A DNA stretch of 31,181 nt, taken from the NCBI GenBank assembly GCA_028456385.1, contig JALNQF010000428.1, positions 1 to 31,181 of the forward strand, given 5' to 3'. Position 1 is the first letter of the stretch, and each line of letters starts with the position of its first letter. The position numbers and the translations under genes were made by a program. Origin of the DNA: Ophiosphaerella korrae (Eukaryota; Ascomycota; Dothideomycetes; Pleosporales; Phaeosphaeriaceae). The notes under the pieces were generated by a model, which saw only the letters and a list, made by a program, of their open reading frames with translations, searched no databases and was not told the DNA's origin. Below, in pieces: positions 10,067 to 19,895 of this stretch.

Positions 10067-10431
10067 GAAACCCGCACCAGAAATGGGCCTCTCGGCTGCA
10101 CTAATCACTGTGCTGGACCAAAGCGTATGTCCACGTTTGAGACACTAAACGTTGGATGTGATTCTGTGAGATTTGAACATGTGCGGTGGCGGCCTGAGTA
10201 GACCGATTTGTGTAGCGTAACGTGACGCGGTGGCGATTATCAAGATAACATGGATAACAATAAGATAATGATCAAGAAGATGGATTTACCTATATACTCC
10301 ACCTCTCGATTATATACGCTATACACCCCTTCTATTATCCTTACTCGAAACTAACTTAATTTATAACGTATTTTACGATCGAGTCGGCCACCCCATCAAG
10401 TCAGCCACCCTTCTAAATCAGGGGACCCTTT
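10067..10431. other. Intergenic region with short repeated GCCACCC motifs
   Basis: No gene. AGTCGGCCACCCC at 10382-10394 and AGTCAGCCACCCT at 10398-10410 are near-direct copies, and GGTGGGCCGACC about 10455 is an approximate inverted match. Such motifs can be ends of pogo-type elements, but no element can be delimited. The part at 10250-10380 is AT-rich. Confidence 0.35.
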
Positions 10432-10878
10432 TTGGAGACCTCCACTCAGGCTGGGTGGGCCGACCATGCTTACCAGGATCATCGAGACCTTATTGCGAAC
10501 CCACCCTCCAATAGCACCTACCATGACGATTCTTCGGATCTCACCACTTCTCGCTGCGCAGATGCTACACAGGAGGCATTTGCTGAGGGGAAGATGCACT
10601 CACTAGATAATGCAGCTATTTCAGAAGAGGAAGGTGGTTGGTGTTTGCCTAGTACCAACGATATGAACAATCTTCGAGAAACGCTGCTTCGTAGTATGAA
10701 AAGAAAGGGGGAAAGAGAAGCCCAAACAGTCTGGAATGCGACTACCAAGAGCTTCCAGGTACGAATCGCCGTTGCATCGCGGATGAAGCTATTCCTATCG
10801 ATCCTCTCATCTTAGACTGGAGCCATGAGCATACGAGAGGCTCTTGAAGGTAGGAGAGCCCAGAAGATTGCCCGATGA
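10432..10878 (+). CDS. Hypothetical protein, two-exon model
   Basis: The ATG at 10432 opens a hydrophilic frame containing SEEEGGWCLPSTNDMNNL and an Arg/Lys/Glu-rich helix-like stretch (RSMKRKGEREAQTVW). Two readings are possible: an unspliced frame ending at the TAG at 10813-10815, or removal of a 57-nt intron (10759-10815, GTACGA..CTTAG), which continues in frame for 20 more codons to the TGA at 10876-10878. I prefer the spliced version because the intron ends look genuine and the added tail is charged like the rest. I recognise no family, domain or localisation signal. At about 129 residues it could also be a fragment of a larger gene. Confidence 0.35.
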
Positions 10879-11053
10879 GACTGGCATCACCACTTTGCAG
10901 AGGCGACTACTCTGTGCGACAACTGCCTTTTTCTCTAGACGCTTAGAATGCTCGCGTCGCACTTATATATAGATAAGCTCAATACATATCAAAATTATTG
11001 CTATCCTTCACTCATTATATCAATTTCCAACAAATAATAACGCAGCTTTGCTA

Positions 11054-11332
11054 TCAACTGTTCTTTTTTATGTTATTAACTGAATTTTCTGTAACACCCC
11101 CTGTCTGTTCGCGAAAGCAGATATCTGTAACTGTCTTTGCAAGCCTTTCACTTCGAGCCTGCGTGATTGCGCCTCCCCAGTTGTCCGTCGCATTGGCATT
11201 AGCCAATTGTCTAAGCAGTTCCATGACGACCGTTTTATTCTTCCACCTAATAGCCTAGACATTGGTAGCGTGTGATTGGGGCGGATCGCGAGACCGATTG
11301 TGCTTTTGGGCAGGATGGAAGACAAGAGTCAT
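11054..11332 (-). pseudogene. Unrecognised degenerate frame or 3' exon
   Basis: Reading from the ATG at 11330-11332, the minus strand is open except for one TAG at 11255-11257 (consistent with CAG to TAG). It then continues with coding-like sequence (VVMELLRQLANANATDNWGG, TVTDICFREQTGG) to the TGA at 11054-11056. Alternatively the TAG belongs to a 3' splice site (GTCTAG) and only 11054-11254 is exon. I recognise no family. It may be the broken end of a gene whose upstream part is lost. Confidence 0.25.
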
Positions 11333-11627
11333 GAATAGCGGGCGCCTTGGTTTGAGGACAATCTAACGGTTATGGCGCTTGCAGTACGATTCTGACAAGT
11401 GAATCTGAATCAGTGCTCTAGAATAGAATTGCATCATACTATTATGTTAGAATTTGATCGCCGCACTCTCCAAGTGCATACAGGTCGGCACATCTAGGAG
11501 AAACACAGTATGGCATTCAAGAAAATGCGTATATTGATTTAATCCTCGAAACACACCACATGCTCAATATCTGCCATAGATGGGGCTGTCGTTTTACTGG
11601 CTGGACAACGCGACCTCAGTACTTCAT

Positions 11628-13309
11628 CTACATTCGTGCATGTTTAGAATCCTTCGCCTTCAGTACCCACGCATTGAAACCTAGTGCTAGAGCCGCAAGC
11701 AAGCAGCTCCCGATCGTCCACCCATTCGCCTTTGGCGTTTGTTCGGCCGTATACCAAGCTGCAAAGACACAGATACCGATCGCCACGACCATTAACAAAA
11801 AAGGTATGTACCAAGGAACTGTAAAGTCTTCGTCAATCCATATTGCCCATCCTTTGCGCGGTGTGATGCCGGCTGGATCGGGCTGGAGACCTGTACGCAA
11901 CTTCTTGGGCGTGCGGTGGTAGATCATCTGTGGATCAGCGAGGCGGTCGTCGTAGTCAACTTCTAAGCTGACACGGGTCCAATTTAGCGTTTTCAGGCGT
12001 TTATCCTCAACTTCTTTCCCTTTGCCTGTAAATTTGAGAGCTAGTTGTGCATGTAGCGGCATGCGCACTCGATATAAGTCACTTACTCCCTTTGGGCGCT
12101 TTCAGGTCGTCCAAGAAGAGCGTAAATGATTTGAGCCAGAGTGAAAAGTTGAATGGAGGTATTTCTAAATTGTCCATTGGAAACGTCAACGATTTGTCCT
12201 TGTAGTTCAGGACGAGCTGAGTGAGCCGTCCGTTTCGCTCTTCAGGGTCTGCCTTGGGATGATCTGTTAAAACACATTCCTGTGTCCAAATATGGAGCAT
12301 GTGTTGGGCTAGACTTGACTCATCAATAGGATCGTTTGGACTGCTAATAGTCTCCCATTCGCCATCTCCTGGCTTCGGCCACTGCCATTTAATAGCTATG
12401 GGAAGTGCGGATCTAGCAGTACGGTAATAATCAAACTGCTACACATCAACAATTGAAGAACAGTTGAATCTGAGCTTATTGCCTACCCTCGCCAACCTTA
12501 TGGCGCTGAAGCCACGAAGGCTTTTCAGTCGTTTCAGAGACGATCGGAGGGAGAAGTACTCTTCTCTGATGCTTTGTATGAGCACTTTATCAGTAGGACG
12601 ATCACTCAGGGTCTTGACTCTGATTTCGTCTAAATTTCGAGTGTTCGAGGCTGGGTAGCAGATATACAGAAACCTAGTGTAATTATTCTCTTGATCTTTG
12701 CGCATTTGCTCAGTATCGCCTTCTGTAAGACGCTGCTTCTCATTGTTTTGCAGCAATTCCGATCTCTCGTACACCATATCTTGACTTGTATCATCAACCG
12801 TGAGCCTCTCTCCACCTAGGGGAAGTGGAAAATGCTGTTTCGCAGAGGTGGATCCGGCCAAGTCCTGAGAAACCGGGCGTTGGCTTCCGACCCAGCATTT
12901 TTGATAAGTGGTAAGTCGCCCCCATTTTCAGACATAATTCTGTACGAATATAACGCCCGAATCATGTAGGGAAGAATTAACCTGCTGGTTTGGAAGCGAG
13001 TTCGAGTGCACAGACGACTCCTGCTGGAGAGTTTGTGGGTCGCGCGGTAATTGGTGCTGGCTGACTGTGGGCACTGGAAACGGGCCCTGAATGAGGTGCT
13101 CAATTGATAACCAATGCAGCTGGGGTATCGGCGTATGCTCAGAGGGTAGCTGTTCAGCGTGTGGCTGTGGTGGTTGCTAGAACATAGCATCTACCACTAT
13201 CGTTGTGGAGCTTATAAAGGAGGACTTGAAGACGAATCTCACCCCAGCCTTTCGTTAAATACCTGGCGTGTTTAATGCTCACTTGAACTTTAATCTTAGT
13301 GATTTTCAT
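11628..13309 (-). CDS. Multi-exon hypothetical membrane protein with two C-terminal transmembrane helices
   Basis: Frame-consistent exons on the minus strand are 12982-13176, 12487-12864, 12087-12438 and 11628-12025. They are joined by introns 12865-12981 (GTTAAT..CTCAG), 12439-12486 (GTAGGC..TGTAG) and 12026-12086 (GTAAGT..TACAG; CTAG 15 nt earlier also keeps frame). A short first exon 13283-13309 with the ATG at 13307-13309 is the only in-frame start I find and is provisional. About 449 residues: a Pro/Gln-rich N-terminus, a middle domain (FLYICYPASNT, REEYFSLRSSLKRLKSLRGF, IKWQWPKPGDGEW, NFSLWLKSFTLFLDDLKAP), then hydrophobic helices VPWYIPFLLMVVAIGICVFA and GSCLLAALALGFNAWVL separated by a short hydrophilic loop, and a charged tail. 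The architecture recalls lineage-specific fungal membrane proteins of unknown function, but I cannot name the family. No disabling change is needed to read it. Confidence 0.6.
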
Positions 13310-13741
13310 GATAACTGTTATTCCTCTTACATCCCTAAAGACCTTACAATTACTCGGTATAAGACTAAAGAAAGTTCGTAAACGTTATCGAAGTAGGACA
13401 GTGCAGCAGCATATCTACAGCCCTAACAACCTGAAGAAACTCTGCGAATCTTGCTCCTTAACACTTACAGCGGGCTCCTCAGTAGTATTATTATTTGAGA
13501 AATTGCCACATTCCTAGTTAGGCACGCGGCTGCAAAAAAGCTCGCACACCGAGATAGCTTGGCGTACCGCAACGCTAGTGAAATACCTATACAAAGCTGG
13601 TTTTTGAGCACATTTTGAGTTAATTTAGGTAGTTAATAAGATGAGCCTTTTGGGTAAGTTATGTATTGCTATATACATGATTTTTATGGTGTTGATGCCC
13701 GTGGTGCGCGCGAGATCGGCACCAATCTCGCCCGTCTCGCT
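13310..13741. other. Intergenic region, nothing supported
   Basis: One short plus frame (13299-13517) looks like chance. At 13709-13731 is a GC-rich imperfect palindrome, GCGAGATCGGCACC then AATCTCGCC. No other structure was seen. Confidence 0.4.
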
Positions 13742-14083
13742 GCCCATATGGCCTTAGAATAAAATTAAGATAGGAATAAGGGGACATATTATAGGCTTAG
13801 GCTTTGCCCAAGCCTTAGAAAAGACAGGTATCCCTAATAAGTATATAAGAAAAGCTTAGTTAGACTTAGGTAGTAAGATATTTAATAACGCCCTCGACCC
13901 CTTATAACTTAATATCCTCCTAAGGCTAGTCCGTAACACTCTCACAGTATATAAGAGTACTCTAAGTACAGCAGCCCGTAACATAAGGCTCTCACGCTTC
14001 TGAGCATGACTTGCGCTAGCTCTAAATAAGCAGTACTCCTGCACCCCGCATGTCCGCAGTCCCAATATCAGCGCCAACAACCG
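13742..14083 (+). repeat. RIP-affected coding-like remnant
   Basis: This TA-rich block differs in composition from both neighbours. One plus frame from about 13761 reads coding-like across stops (IRGHIIGLGFAQALEKTGIP; IFNNALDPL; LLRLVRNTLTVYKSTL). The stops TAG 13857-13859 and TAA 13905-13907, and two TGA codons near 14000, could all derive from C-to-T changes in CAG, CAA or CGA. It is probably a fragment of a repeated gene or transposon hit by RIP. The protein is not recognised. It abuts the 3' end of the amine oxidase. Confidence 0.4.
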
Positions 14084-15394
14084 CTACAAGGTAGAAAGAA
14101 CTTCCTTCGCCACACGTTGCCCAGATTGAATCGCCCCCTCCACATATCCAGGATGCTCATCCGCCGTCTCTGTACCAGCCCAATGGATATTTCCTAAAGG
14201 TTCACGAGGCATGGGTAAGATGCCATCCATACTGCCAGCAAGCGGCATAGCCATGTATCCACCCCCACAGAATTCATCGCGATGCCACGCCTTCTCGTGC
14301 CACTCAAGCGGCTTCAAGATTTGTCGCCCAACGAAAGGCACCAAAGGCGCCAAAAGCAACTCGCGGCGGTCCTCAGGATCTAGATCATCAAGGGACCGCG
14401 CTGGAATTCCGCCGACCAGGAGACACAGATGTCCTGGCCCACCAGGAGGAGAGGAGTCGAAGAATCCCCGCGGCGGGTTGTCGAGGACGATATATTCACC
14501 TCCGAGACGGTCTCGCCAGAAAGGTTTTTCAAACACGGCGAAAGCTTTATAGACTACGCCCATTTGTGTGGTTTGCTGTAGAAGCGTGCGCTTTAATGTC
14601 AGTGCTGGCTGAAAGGAGACTGATTTCAGCATCGGTGGAGGTACCGTTATGATTACCTTTGCTGCGCTGAACTCTTCACCTGATGCGGTTCGAACTGTGA
14701 CTCCCGTGTCGTTATGCTGGCTGATGCTAACCACACGCATGCCGGTTCGTAATCTACAGTTACCAAGTCGTAAAGCCAGCATCTCGACGATTGAGCCGAT
14801 CGACTCAACTATAAGGCTGTCTTGCGCTCCCCCGTGGTTGCCGAGCATGGTTATTAAGCCTCCTAAAAGCGGAACAGCTTTCCCATAAGCGTAAATGGAT
14901 GTCGTGGTCAAGTCTGCCGCCGATGAAAGAGTAACGAGGACTTCAAGTAATCTCTTGGTAGTTCCAATAGGCGCTACTATCGAAACAGCTTTCTGTACCG
15001 AGACCTTATTCCATGTCCGCGGCACGCGGATCCTGCAGAGGAGATCGAAGAATATCAGAACAATACCGCCGAGAAGAACTGCCGGAGAATATAGCGATAT
15101 CCTGCGGCCCTCATCAATAATGACCGGCATTCCCTTGGTGTATGTCTTGTATGTGTTTAAATGGGCTTGCTTTGTAAGCGTTTGGAGGCGGCGGTGGTCA
15201 TATCCAATCCATTGCCCACCCATGTCGAGACGTGACCCTAGTTTGGTAGTAATCGATTGGACTCGACCCCCGGCTTGGGTTGCTGCTTCAAGGACGATGA
15301 CATTGATGTTGTTCTCAAGTAATTCGCATGCAGCTGTCAGGCCGGCCATGCCTCCTCCAATGACCAAAACCGATGTCGTATTAGATTCCGTCAT
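14084..15394 (-). CDS. Flavin-containing amine oxidase (monoamine oxidase-like)
   Basis: An intact intronless frame of 436 codons. Residues 9-22 form the FAD Rossmann site (GGGMAG at 13-18), followed by the E..GGRV block (VLEAATQAGGRVQS, about 33-46) and LDMGGQWIGYDHRR, all hallmarks of the amine oxidase family. The C-terminal IHWAGTETADEHPGYVEGAI is the second FAD-contacting block. Such enzymes oxidatively deaminate amines to imines, releasing hydrogen peroxide. In mammalian MAO a Cys in an SGGCY motif binds FAD covalently. The corresponding stretch here appears to be CGGGYMAMP, with Gly at that position, so FAD is inferred to be non-covalent. No signal peptide, and no obvious C-terminal membrane anchor or peroxisomal tripeptide (ends STL). 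It is transcribed divergently from the Zn2Cys6 factor, a plausible local regulator. Family call firm, substrate unknown. Confidence 0.92.
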   Translation of the reverse strand: MTESNTTSVLVIGGGMAGLTAACELLENNINVIVLEAATQAGGRVQSITTKLGSRLDMGGQWIGYDHRRLQTLTKQAHLNTYKTYTKGMPVIIDEGRRISLYSPAVLLGGIVLIFFDLLCRIRVPRTWNKVSVQKAVSIVAPIGTTKRLLEVLVTLSSAADLTTTSIYAYGKAVPLLGGLITMLGNHGGAQDSLIVESIGSIVEMLALRLGNCRLRTGMRVVSISQHNDTGVTVRTASGEEFSAAKVIITVPPPMLKSVSFQPALTLKRTLLQQTTQMGVVYKAFAVFEKPFWRDRLGGEYIVLDNPPRGFFDSSPPGGPGHLCLLVGGIPARSLDDLDPEDRRELLLAPLVPFVGRQILKPLEWHEKAWHRDEFCGGGYMAMPLAGSMDGILPMPREPLGNIHWAGTETADEHPGYVEGAIQSGQRVAKEVLSTL

Positions 15395-15767
15395 GGTATA
15401 TACTTTCCATGTAATTTTAAGTGCCGCCGAAAGGTCCAGATCGCGAAGAATGTCCTATGGAAGCGTGAGATGCTCAAGGAGTCGGCGTTAAATATTGGTC
15501 GAACATGACAGTTTGAATATGCGGCAATTCAGCCGAGCAGCGCCCCCAGTTTCAAATGGCAGGCATATGGAATGCCAGTGACAATCCATTGGTTCGTTCC
15601 AAAGCCACGCTAGCCTGGAAGGTGGGTCTTCGCTCAATCATTTCCTAACTAGGTAAGTGTGTTTTGCCCGAGCTAGGGCGCTTGCTGAACCGCAGTTGCA
15701 GCGAACAAATACTGGGTTTCTCCTCATATAAAGCACACTCGAAGATTTCCTAATCGAAACCTCATCC
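15395..15767. promoter_or_regulatory. Shared divergent promoter region of amine oxidase and Zn2Cys6 regulator
   Basis: These 373 bp separate the two start codons. On the plus strand TATAAA at 15727-15732 lies 36 bp before the regulator ATG. Zn2Cys6 factors usually bind CGG half-sites. Several CGG/CCG trinucleotides occur here (for example GTCGGCG about 15480 and CCGAG about 15534), but I cannot pick out a convincing paired site. Confidence 0.45.
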
Positions 15768-17490
15768 ATGGAGACAACAGGCGTTAGAGAAGCCTCAAGG
15801 CGATATTGTGGGCCTCGCGATCGCCGCCTGTTGAGTCATCGTTGTAAGAAGTGCACCCTGGCTCATACCAAGGTAAGTTGCATCTCTTCAGAAGGTAGCC
15901 CTCTGTCAAGGGTGCAAAAGATTCCTGACTTAAAAAAGTGCTAATCGAGCTTGGAATAGTGCGATGGGAGACGGCCCTGCTCCCGTTGTTCAGATCGCCA
16001 AATACAGTGTGACGAACCGGACAGTCGCGCACTTACTCTAAGCTTTCTGCACTACGCGTCTTCGCCTTTCATACCTACAAATAACGGCTCGGGTGAACAG
16101 ATTAGATCCGGCAATCCTTCCGATTTAGCGGTTAAACAGGTGTATCTGCTCTCATTTTTCGACTTCGTTGGTGAGTTGTCATCGCCCATTTGTGCACCCT
16201 TCACACGCACCGCCATTGAGCCCTTTCGGAATACTTCAGGTCCAATAAATGAGGCTATTTTCTTAATATCTGAGCTTCTTGAATGCCAAAATGGGGAAGG
16301 TAATGGGAACCATGATATCCGAAGAGAAAATATTCTTCAAAGACGACATGCCATGCACATTGAATTGTCAAATATGCTTGCAGTTCGTACCATGGACATA
16401 GCAGAATCGACGATTTTGTTTGCGACGCTTTTATGCTTACTTGAGGTAAGTCTGTACAAAAGTCAGTGTTGTGTTTGCTGTCGCATGCCAGTACTGGTGG
16501 ATTCTCACGCATCGTGAAATTAACTAGAGACAGCTCATCACTGACGAAAATGGTGTTGGCTTCTTCGCCGTGATGAACAAAATTGGTCGCGAAAGTGTCA
16601 GATTATCACAGTCTAGTCCTCTTTCAAGTTCGACAATTTCACTATTGCTATTCTACTGCTTGATTGGCTCTTTCAAGGCACTTATTCTCGATGAAGAACC
16701 GGTAGCATTCGACATGCGAACGCTCACCGACAGTGGAGCCATTTGCTCGCTAGAAAAGGCTGCTCCGGATGACCAATTGGGACAATTTTATCGTATTTGT
16801 GACTTGCTGATCACATTTTCTCGGTGCAGTGCAAGGTAGGTGCTTACTATAACAATGGACAATTTACTTTGTACGTTAGCGCTCTGCGACTAAAATTCTA
16901 TCCGCAGATGCATCAGTCTCATAGAGCGAATGAGATGTTGCTCCCAAGAGCGGTATGGTGCACATGAATTCAGCTGTGCGACTGCAGGACAAGGTGCGGC
17001 GCCTCTTGTCTCTATATCAGAAATCGCCGACGAAGTAGCCACTATCCTTAGAGAAGCAGAGGACGCCCGGAATAAGGCCGAACGCCTTCTCAATGCGAAT
17101 CAGTCAGTTGAATCTGCACCCACCGACTTCTCCTTGGTTGAACGGGCTTTCTATCATGCCAGTGTCATCGCCCTACTACGCTTATTTTCTCATCCAGGGT
17201 GGTCACGCATCGCGATAGCTCTTGAGCTTGAGTTGCCAACTCCTCCAGAGCCAACATTCCTAAGGGCTCAGGCACTGGCCATTTTGGAAGCAGCCGAAGC
17301 GCGTCTACCGCTCGTCAAGCTTGAGGCAATTGTATTTGCGCCACTACTTCTCACTGCTGCACTGGAGGTGCAGGAAACGAGTCTACGCGAGCGTGTGGTA
17401 GCTGCATTTGAGAAGATTGCTCAGAAAGGATACATAGTGGCGAATACATACCTGGAGGACGTAAGGACAATGTGGAATTTGACAGCATAA
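15768..17490 (+). CDS. Zn(II)2Cys6 fungal transcription factor
   Basis: Four exons, 15768-15872, 15960-16445, 16534-16835 and 16908-17490, keep one open frame of 491 residues. The introns are 15873-15959 (GTAAGT..ATAG, with CTAAT branch-like site), 16446-16533 (GTAAGT..ACAG) and 16836-16907 (GTAGGT..GCAG). The N-terminus holds a complete binuclear zinc cluster with Cys at 26, 29, 36, 42, 45 and 52 (spacing C-x2-C-x6-C-x5-C-x2-C-x6-C) and basic residues between, the GAL4-type DNA-binding domain. Intron 1 falls exactly between Lys35 and Cys36, so the cluster exists only after splicing. The remaining 440 residues are helix-rich and acidic, as in fungal pathway regulators; the C-terminus has an arrangement like YIVANTYLEDVRTMW. 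It acts in the nucleus. Its divergent partner, the amine oxidase, is the best candidate target. No disabling change is seen. Confidence 0.88.
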
Positions 17491-18140
17491 GGACAAGCTG
17501 GATTCGATCTACAAGCAACTCTGTAATTGCTAATAGCACGGCCCGTCTTTAATTCATGTTTTTTCCACTCATCATAGACATAGAGTGAAAAACTGATTGC
17601 ATCTTACATATGAATATTATTGATACAGACATTTGAACCTCGGTCGGATCCAACCCTTTCCAAAACTGACCACTATTGCAGTTGCTGTGGCAGGTGCTAG
17701 TGCAGGTATCAGAGCATTTCACGTGCTTTCTCAGACGATGGAGCTGTGACGAGAGGGTGTAGAGGTCAAATTAATTTCATCGAATCAAGTTAACCGCCGC
17801 TCGATTCTTCCCTGTTTGAGACTAGTACAGCATGGCGGCCCTCACTCAGAATATTGAAGAGCTAGGCACGCACCCATACCACAAGCATCATCTTTCCAGG
17901 TTACGTGTCATTCAGACTTAGCCTGGAAGTAATTAGAAATCCTGATAAATAGCTGGTCTTCTGCTCCAATCCATAGTTTTAAAGCACTTCCTCTGTAGGA
18001 ATACTTCTTTTCGCTACTATTTCACCGCCCCTAACTAACCTTATCGGAACTTCTTTTTCTTATACTAGAAGCGACACTGTATATCACGCTTCCATTACTA
18101 TCCGTTGAAACTCAACTCCATCGAGTGTGCAGATACTACT
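17491..18140. other. Intergenic region upstream of the lipase
   Basis: No gene is supported. The last roughly 100 bases before the lipase start are pyrimidine-rich with a C(A/T)TCC-type context, as common in fungal promoters. No clear TATA box. An upstream in-frame ATG at 18105 would add 12 residues before the signal peptide. Confidence 0.35.
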
Positions 18141-19523
18141 ATGTTCTTCTCTGTACTGCTCTACTTCGCTGTAGTTGGAGCCGTCTTGGGCCAGCAAGCC
18201 TCCAATTTCAATGTCAGCGCCGAAGATGCCACCAAATATGGCTGTAGCTCAGCTTGCATGACGATTCTCAATTCGACAAATCGAGTCGACTTGGAGACCT
18301 TGGGCACGGGATTTGACTATGATTTCTACGCCACAGCGCCGAACTTCAAGCAGTCCAAACCAGGGGATCTGCTCAAAATCCAGGCATTGAATTCAACGAA
18401 ACTTAATGTCAAGGCCGGCATCACTGTATTTCGCATGCAATACACTTCTAAGGACTTTGATGGCACACTAGTACCGGCAACCGGGTTTATTGCTTTCCCA
18501 TACCACCCCGGTGGTAATCGCCCAAGATATCCTGTCGCCGCCTATGCACACGGAACAATTGGACTGTACAGAGGGTGTGCGCCATCCACGGGACCAGGGC
18601 TTTTCGACTATGATAGCTGGGGTCTCTTGGTAGAACGTGGGTATGCTGTGGTAGCTACAGACTATGCAGGCCTGGGCAACAACTACACCGAACATAAATA
18701 CTGCACGTTCCCCGCTCATGCCAATGACTTATACTATTCGGTCGTTGCATCAAGGAAAATGTTCGATCACATCTTTACTTATGAATGGATATCCGTTGGC
18801 CACTCACAGGGAGGTGGAGCTGTTTGGAAACTCGCCGAGAGCGATCTGGTCGGTTCAAAGGAGGCTGGTAAGTACCTCGGAACAGTATCGCTTGCCCCTG
18901 CAACGAGGATTTTTGATATGTTCTACCAGGACGCTCATTCAATCATCACGTCAAGGAATCCTCATGACTATGTTGTCACGGCGGAGGCATCTTATCTAGC
19001 GGTGGGACTGCAACGATACATGCCATCTTACAATCTTACAATTCTCGGCGAAGCCATGAGAAAGAGGGTGGAGCTCTCGAAAATTGCACAGTCATGTACT
19101 ACTGCCCTTCTTGGCATGTCCTTGGACTTGGAGTTGGGGAACATCCTTCAAATGAGCAATCTCGAGAAGGATAAGCATCTATTCGAAGTGTGGCAGGACG
19201 CTAGCGCTCCCGCGTCCGGCGCCCGATCTCGACACCCAATCCTTGTTGTACAAGGATTGAATGACACTTCTGTACTACCACAGACAACGATCAAGGCCTT
19301 TCAAAATGCTTGTTTACTTGGCAATGAGATACACTTACGATTGTATCCGGCTATGGATCACTCAGCAGTAATAGCTGCATCAGCACCTGAGTGGCTAACT
19401 TGGGCCGATAACCTTTTCGACGATCCCAAGCGAATCATTCAAAATTGTTCAGTCATCGGACGAGAACCAGTCAACCTCAAATACGTAAAAGCACCACCTG
19501 AATTTAATCTTAACCAGCTCTAG
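18141..19523 (+). CDS. Secreted lipase-like alpha/beta hydrolase (fungal secretory lipase family)
   Basis: An intact intronless frame. I start at the second Met (18141), because it begins a typical signal peptide (MFFSVLLYFAVVGAVLGQQ) with probable cleavage near the GQ; the upstream ATG at 18105 would put 12 hydrophilic residues before it. The mature protein carries the nucleophile elbow GHSQGG, with Ser at residue 222 counted from 18141. Candidate Asp and His of the triad are Asp375 (QGLNDTSV) and His407 (MDHSAV). AAYAHGTIG and DYAGLGNN are oxyanion and strand blocks of the secretory lipase (LIP, PF03583-like) family. Several N-x-S/T sites fit glycosylation, and cysteines fit disulphides. 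Length (460 aa) is normal for the family. It should hydrolyse esters or lipids outside the cell, but exact substrates cannot be read. Tandem with and 614 bp (to 18104) downstream of the Zn2Cys6 gene. Confidence 0.9.
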   Translation: MFFSVLLYFAVVGAVLGQQASNFNVSAEDATKYGCSSACMTILNSTNRVDLETLGTGFDYDFYATAPNFKQSKPGDLLKIQALNSTKLNVKAGITVFRMQYTSKDFDGTLVPATGFIAFPYHPGGNRPRYPVAAYAHGTIGLYRGCAPSTGPGLFDYDSWGLLVERGYAVVATDYAGLGNNYTEHKYCTFPAHANDLYYSVVASRKMFDHIFTYEWISVGHSQGGGAVWKLAESDLVGSKEAGKYLGTVSLAPATRIFDMFYQDAHSIITSRNPHDYVVTAEASYLAVGLQRYMPSYNLTILGEAMRKRVELSKIAQSCTTALLGMSLDLELGNILQMSNLEKDKHLFEVWQDASAPASGARSRHPILVVQGLNDTSVLPQTTIKAFQNACLLGNEIHLRLYPAMDHSAVIAASAPEWLTWADNLFDDPKRIIQNCSVIGREPVNLKYVKAPPEFNLNQL

Positions 19524-19895
19524 AAGGCAAGGCTCTAGTAGTAAAGAATTTTACTGGTTGCGCTACAATTAATTTTAATAATTAAATTATTATATAAAAA
19601 TCTTAAATTGTGCTTTTTTAGAGTTTTTCATTCTAACATAATACTTATTAGAATACGGCTTAGCTCTACTCTTCTATAATAAACTAAAAAGTTATAAATA
19701 ATTAATAATATTAATTATTGGAGTCGAGTAGTATATATTATTCAACGGCCCTCTAGGCCCTTAGTCTCAGCTTACGCGTTCGCAACAGACAGCGCTGACA
19801 CCCAAGCTCTTCCTTGCTGCATAATTGAACCAGAAACGTCCAGTCTTCCACGAGTCACCCATCGGGAGAAAAAGATGTCGCTCCTTAGGTCGCTC
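19524..19895. other. Intergenic region with a very AT-rich block
   Basis: Bases 19565-19735 are almost pure A/T, with imperfect inverted similarity between the two ends (CTACAATTAATTTTAATAAT versus the reverse complement of ATTAATATTAATTATTGGAG). It may be a small AT-rich MITE or a local RIP remnant. No gene. Confidence 0.35.

Noticed and set aside
9842..10201. 119-codon plus-strand frame
   Set aside because: Mostly Ser/Pro/Leu encoded by the degenerate minisatellite, so openness follows from composition.
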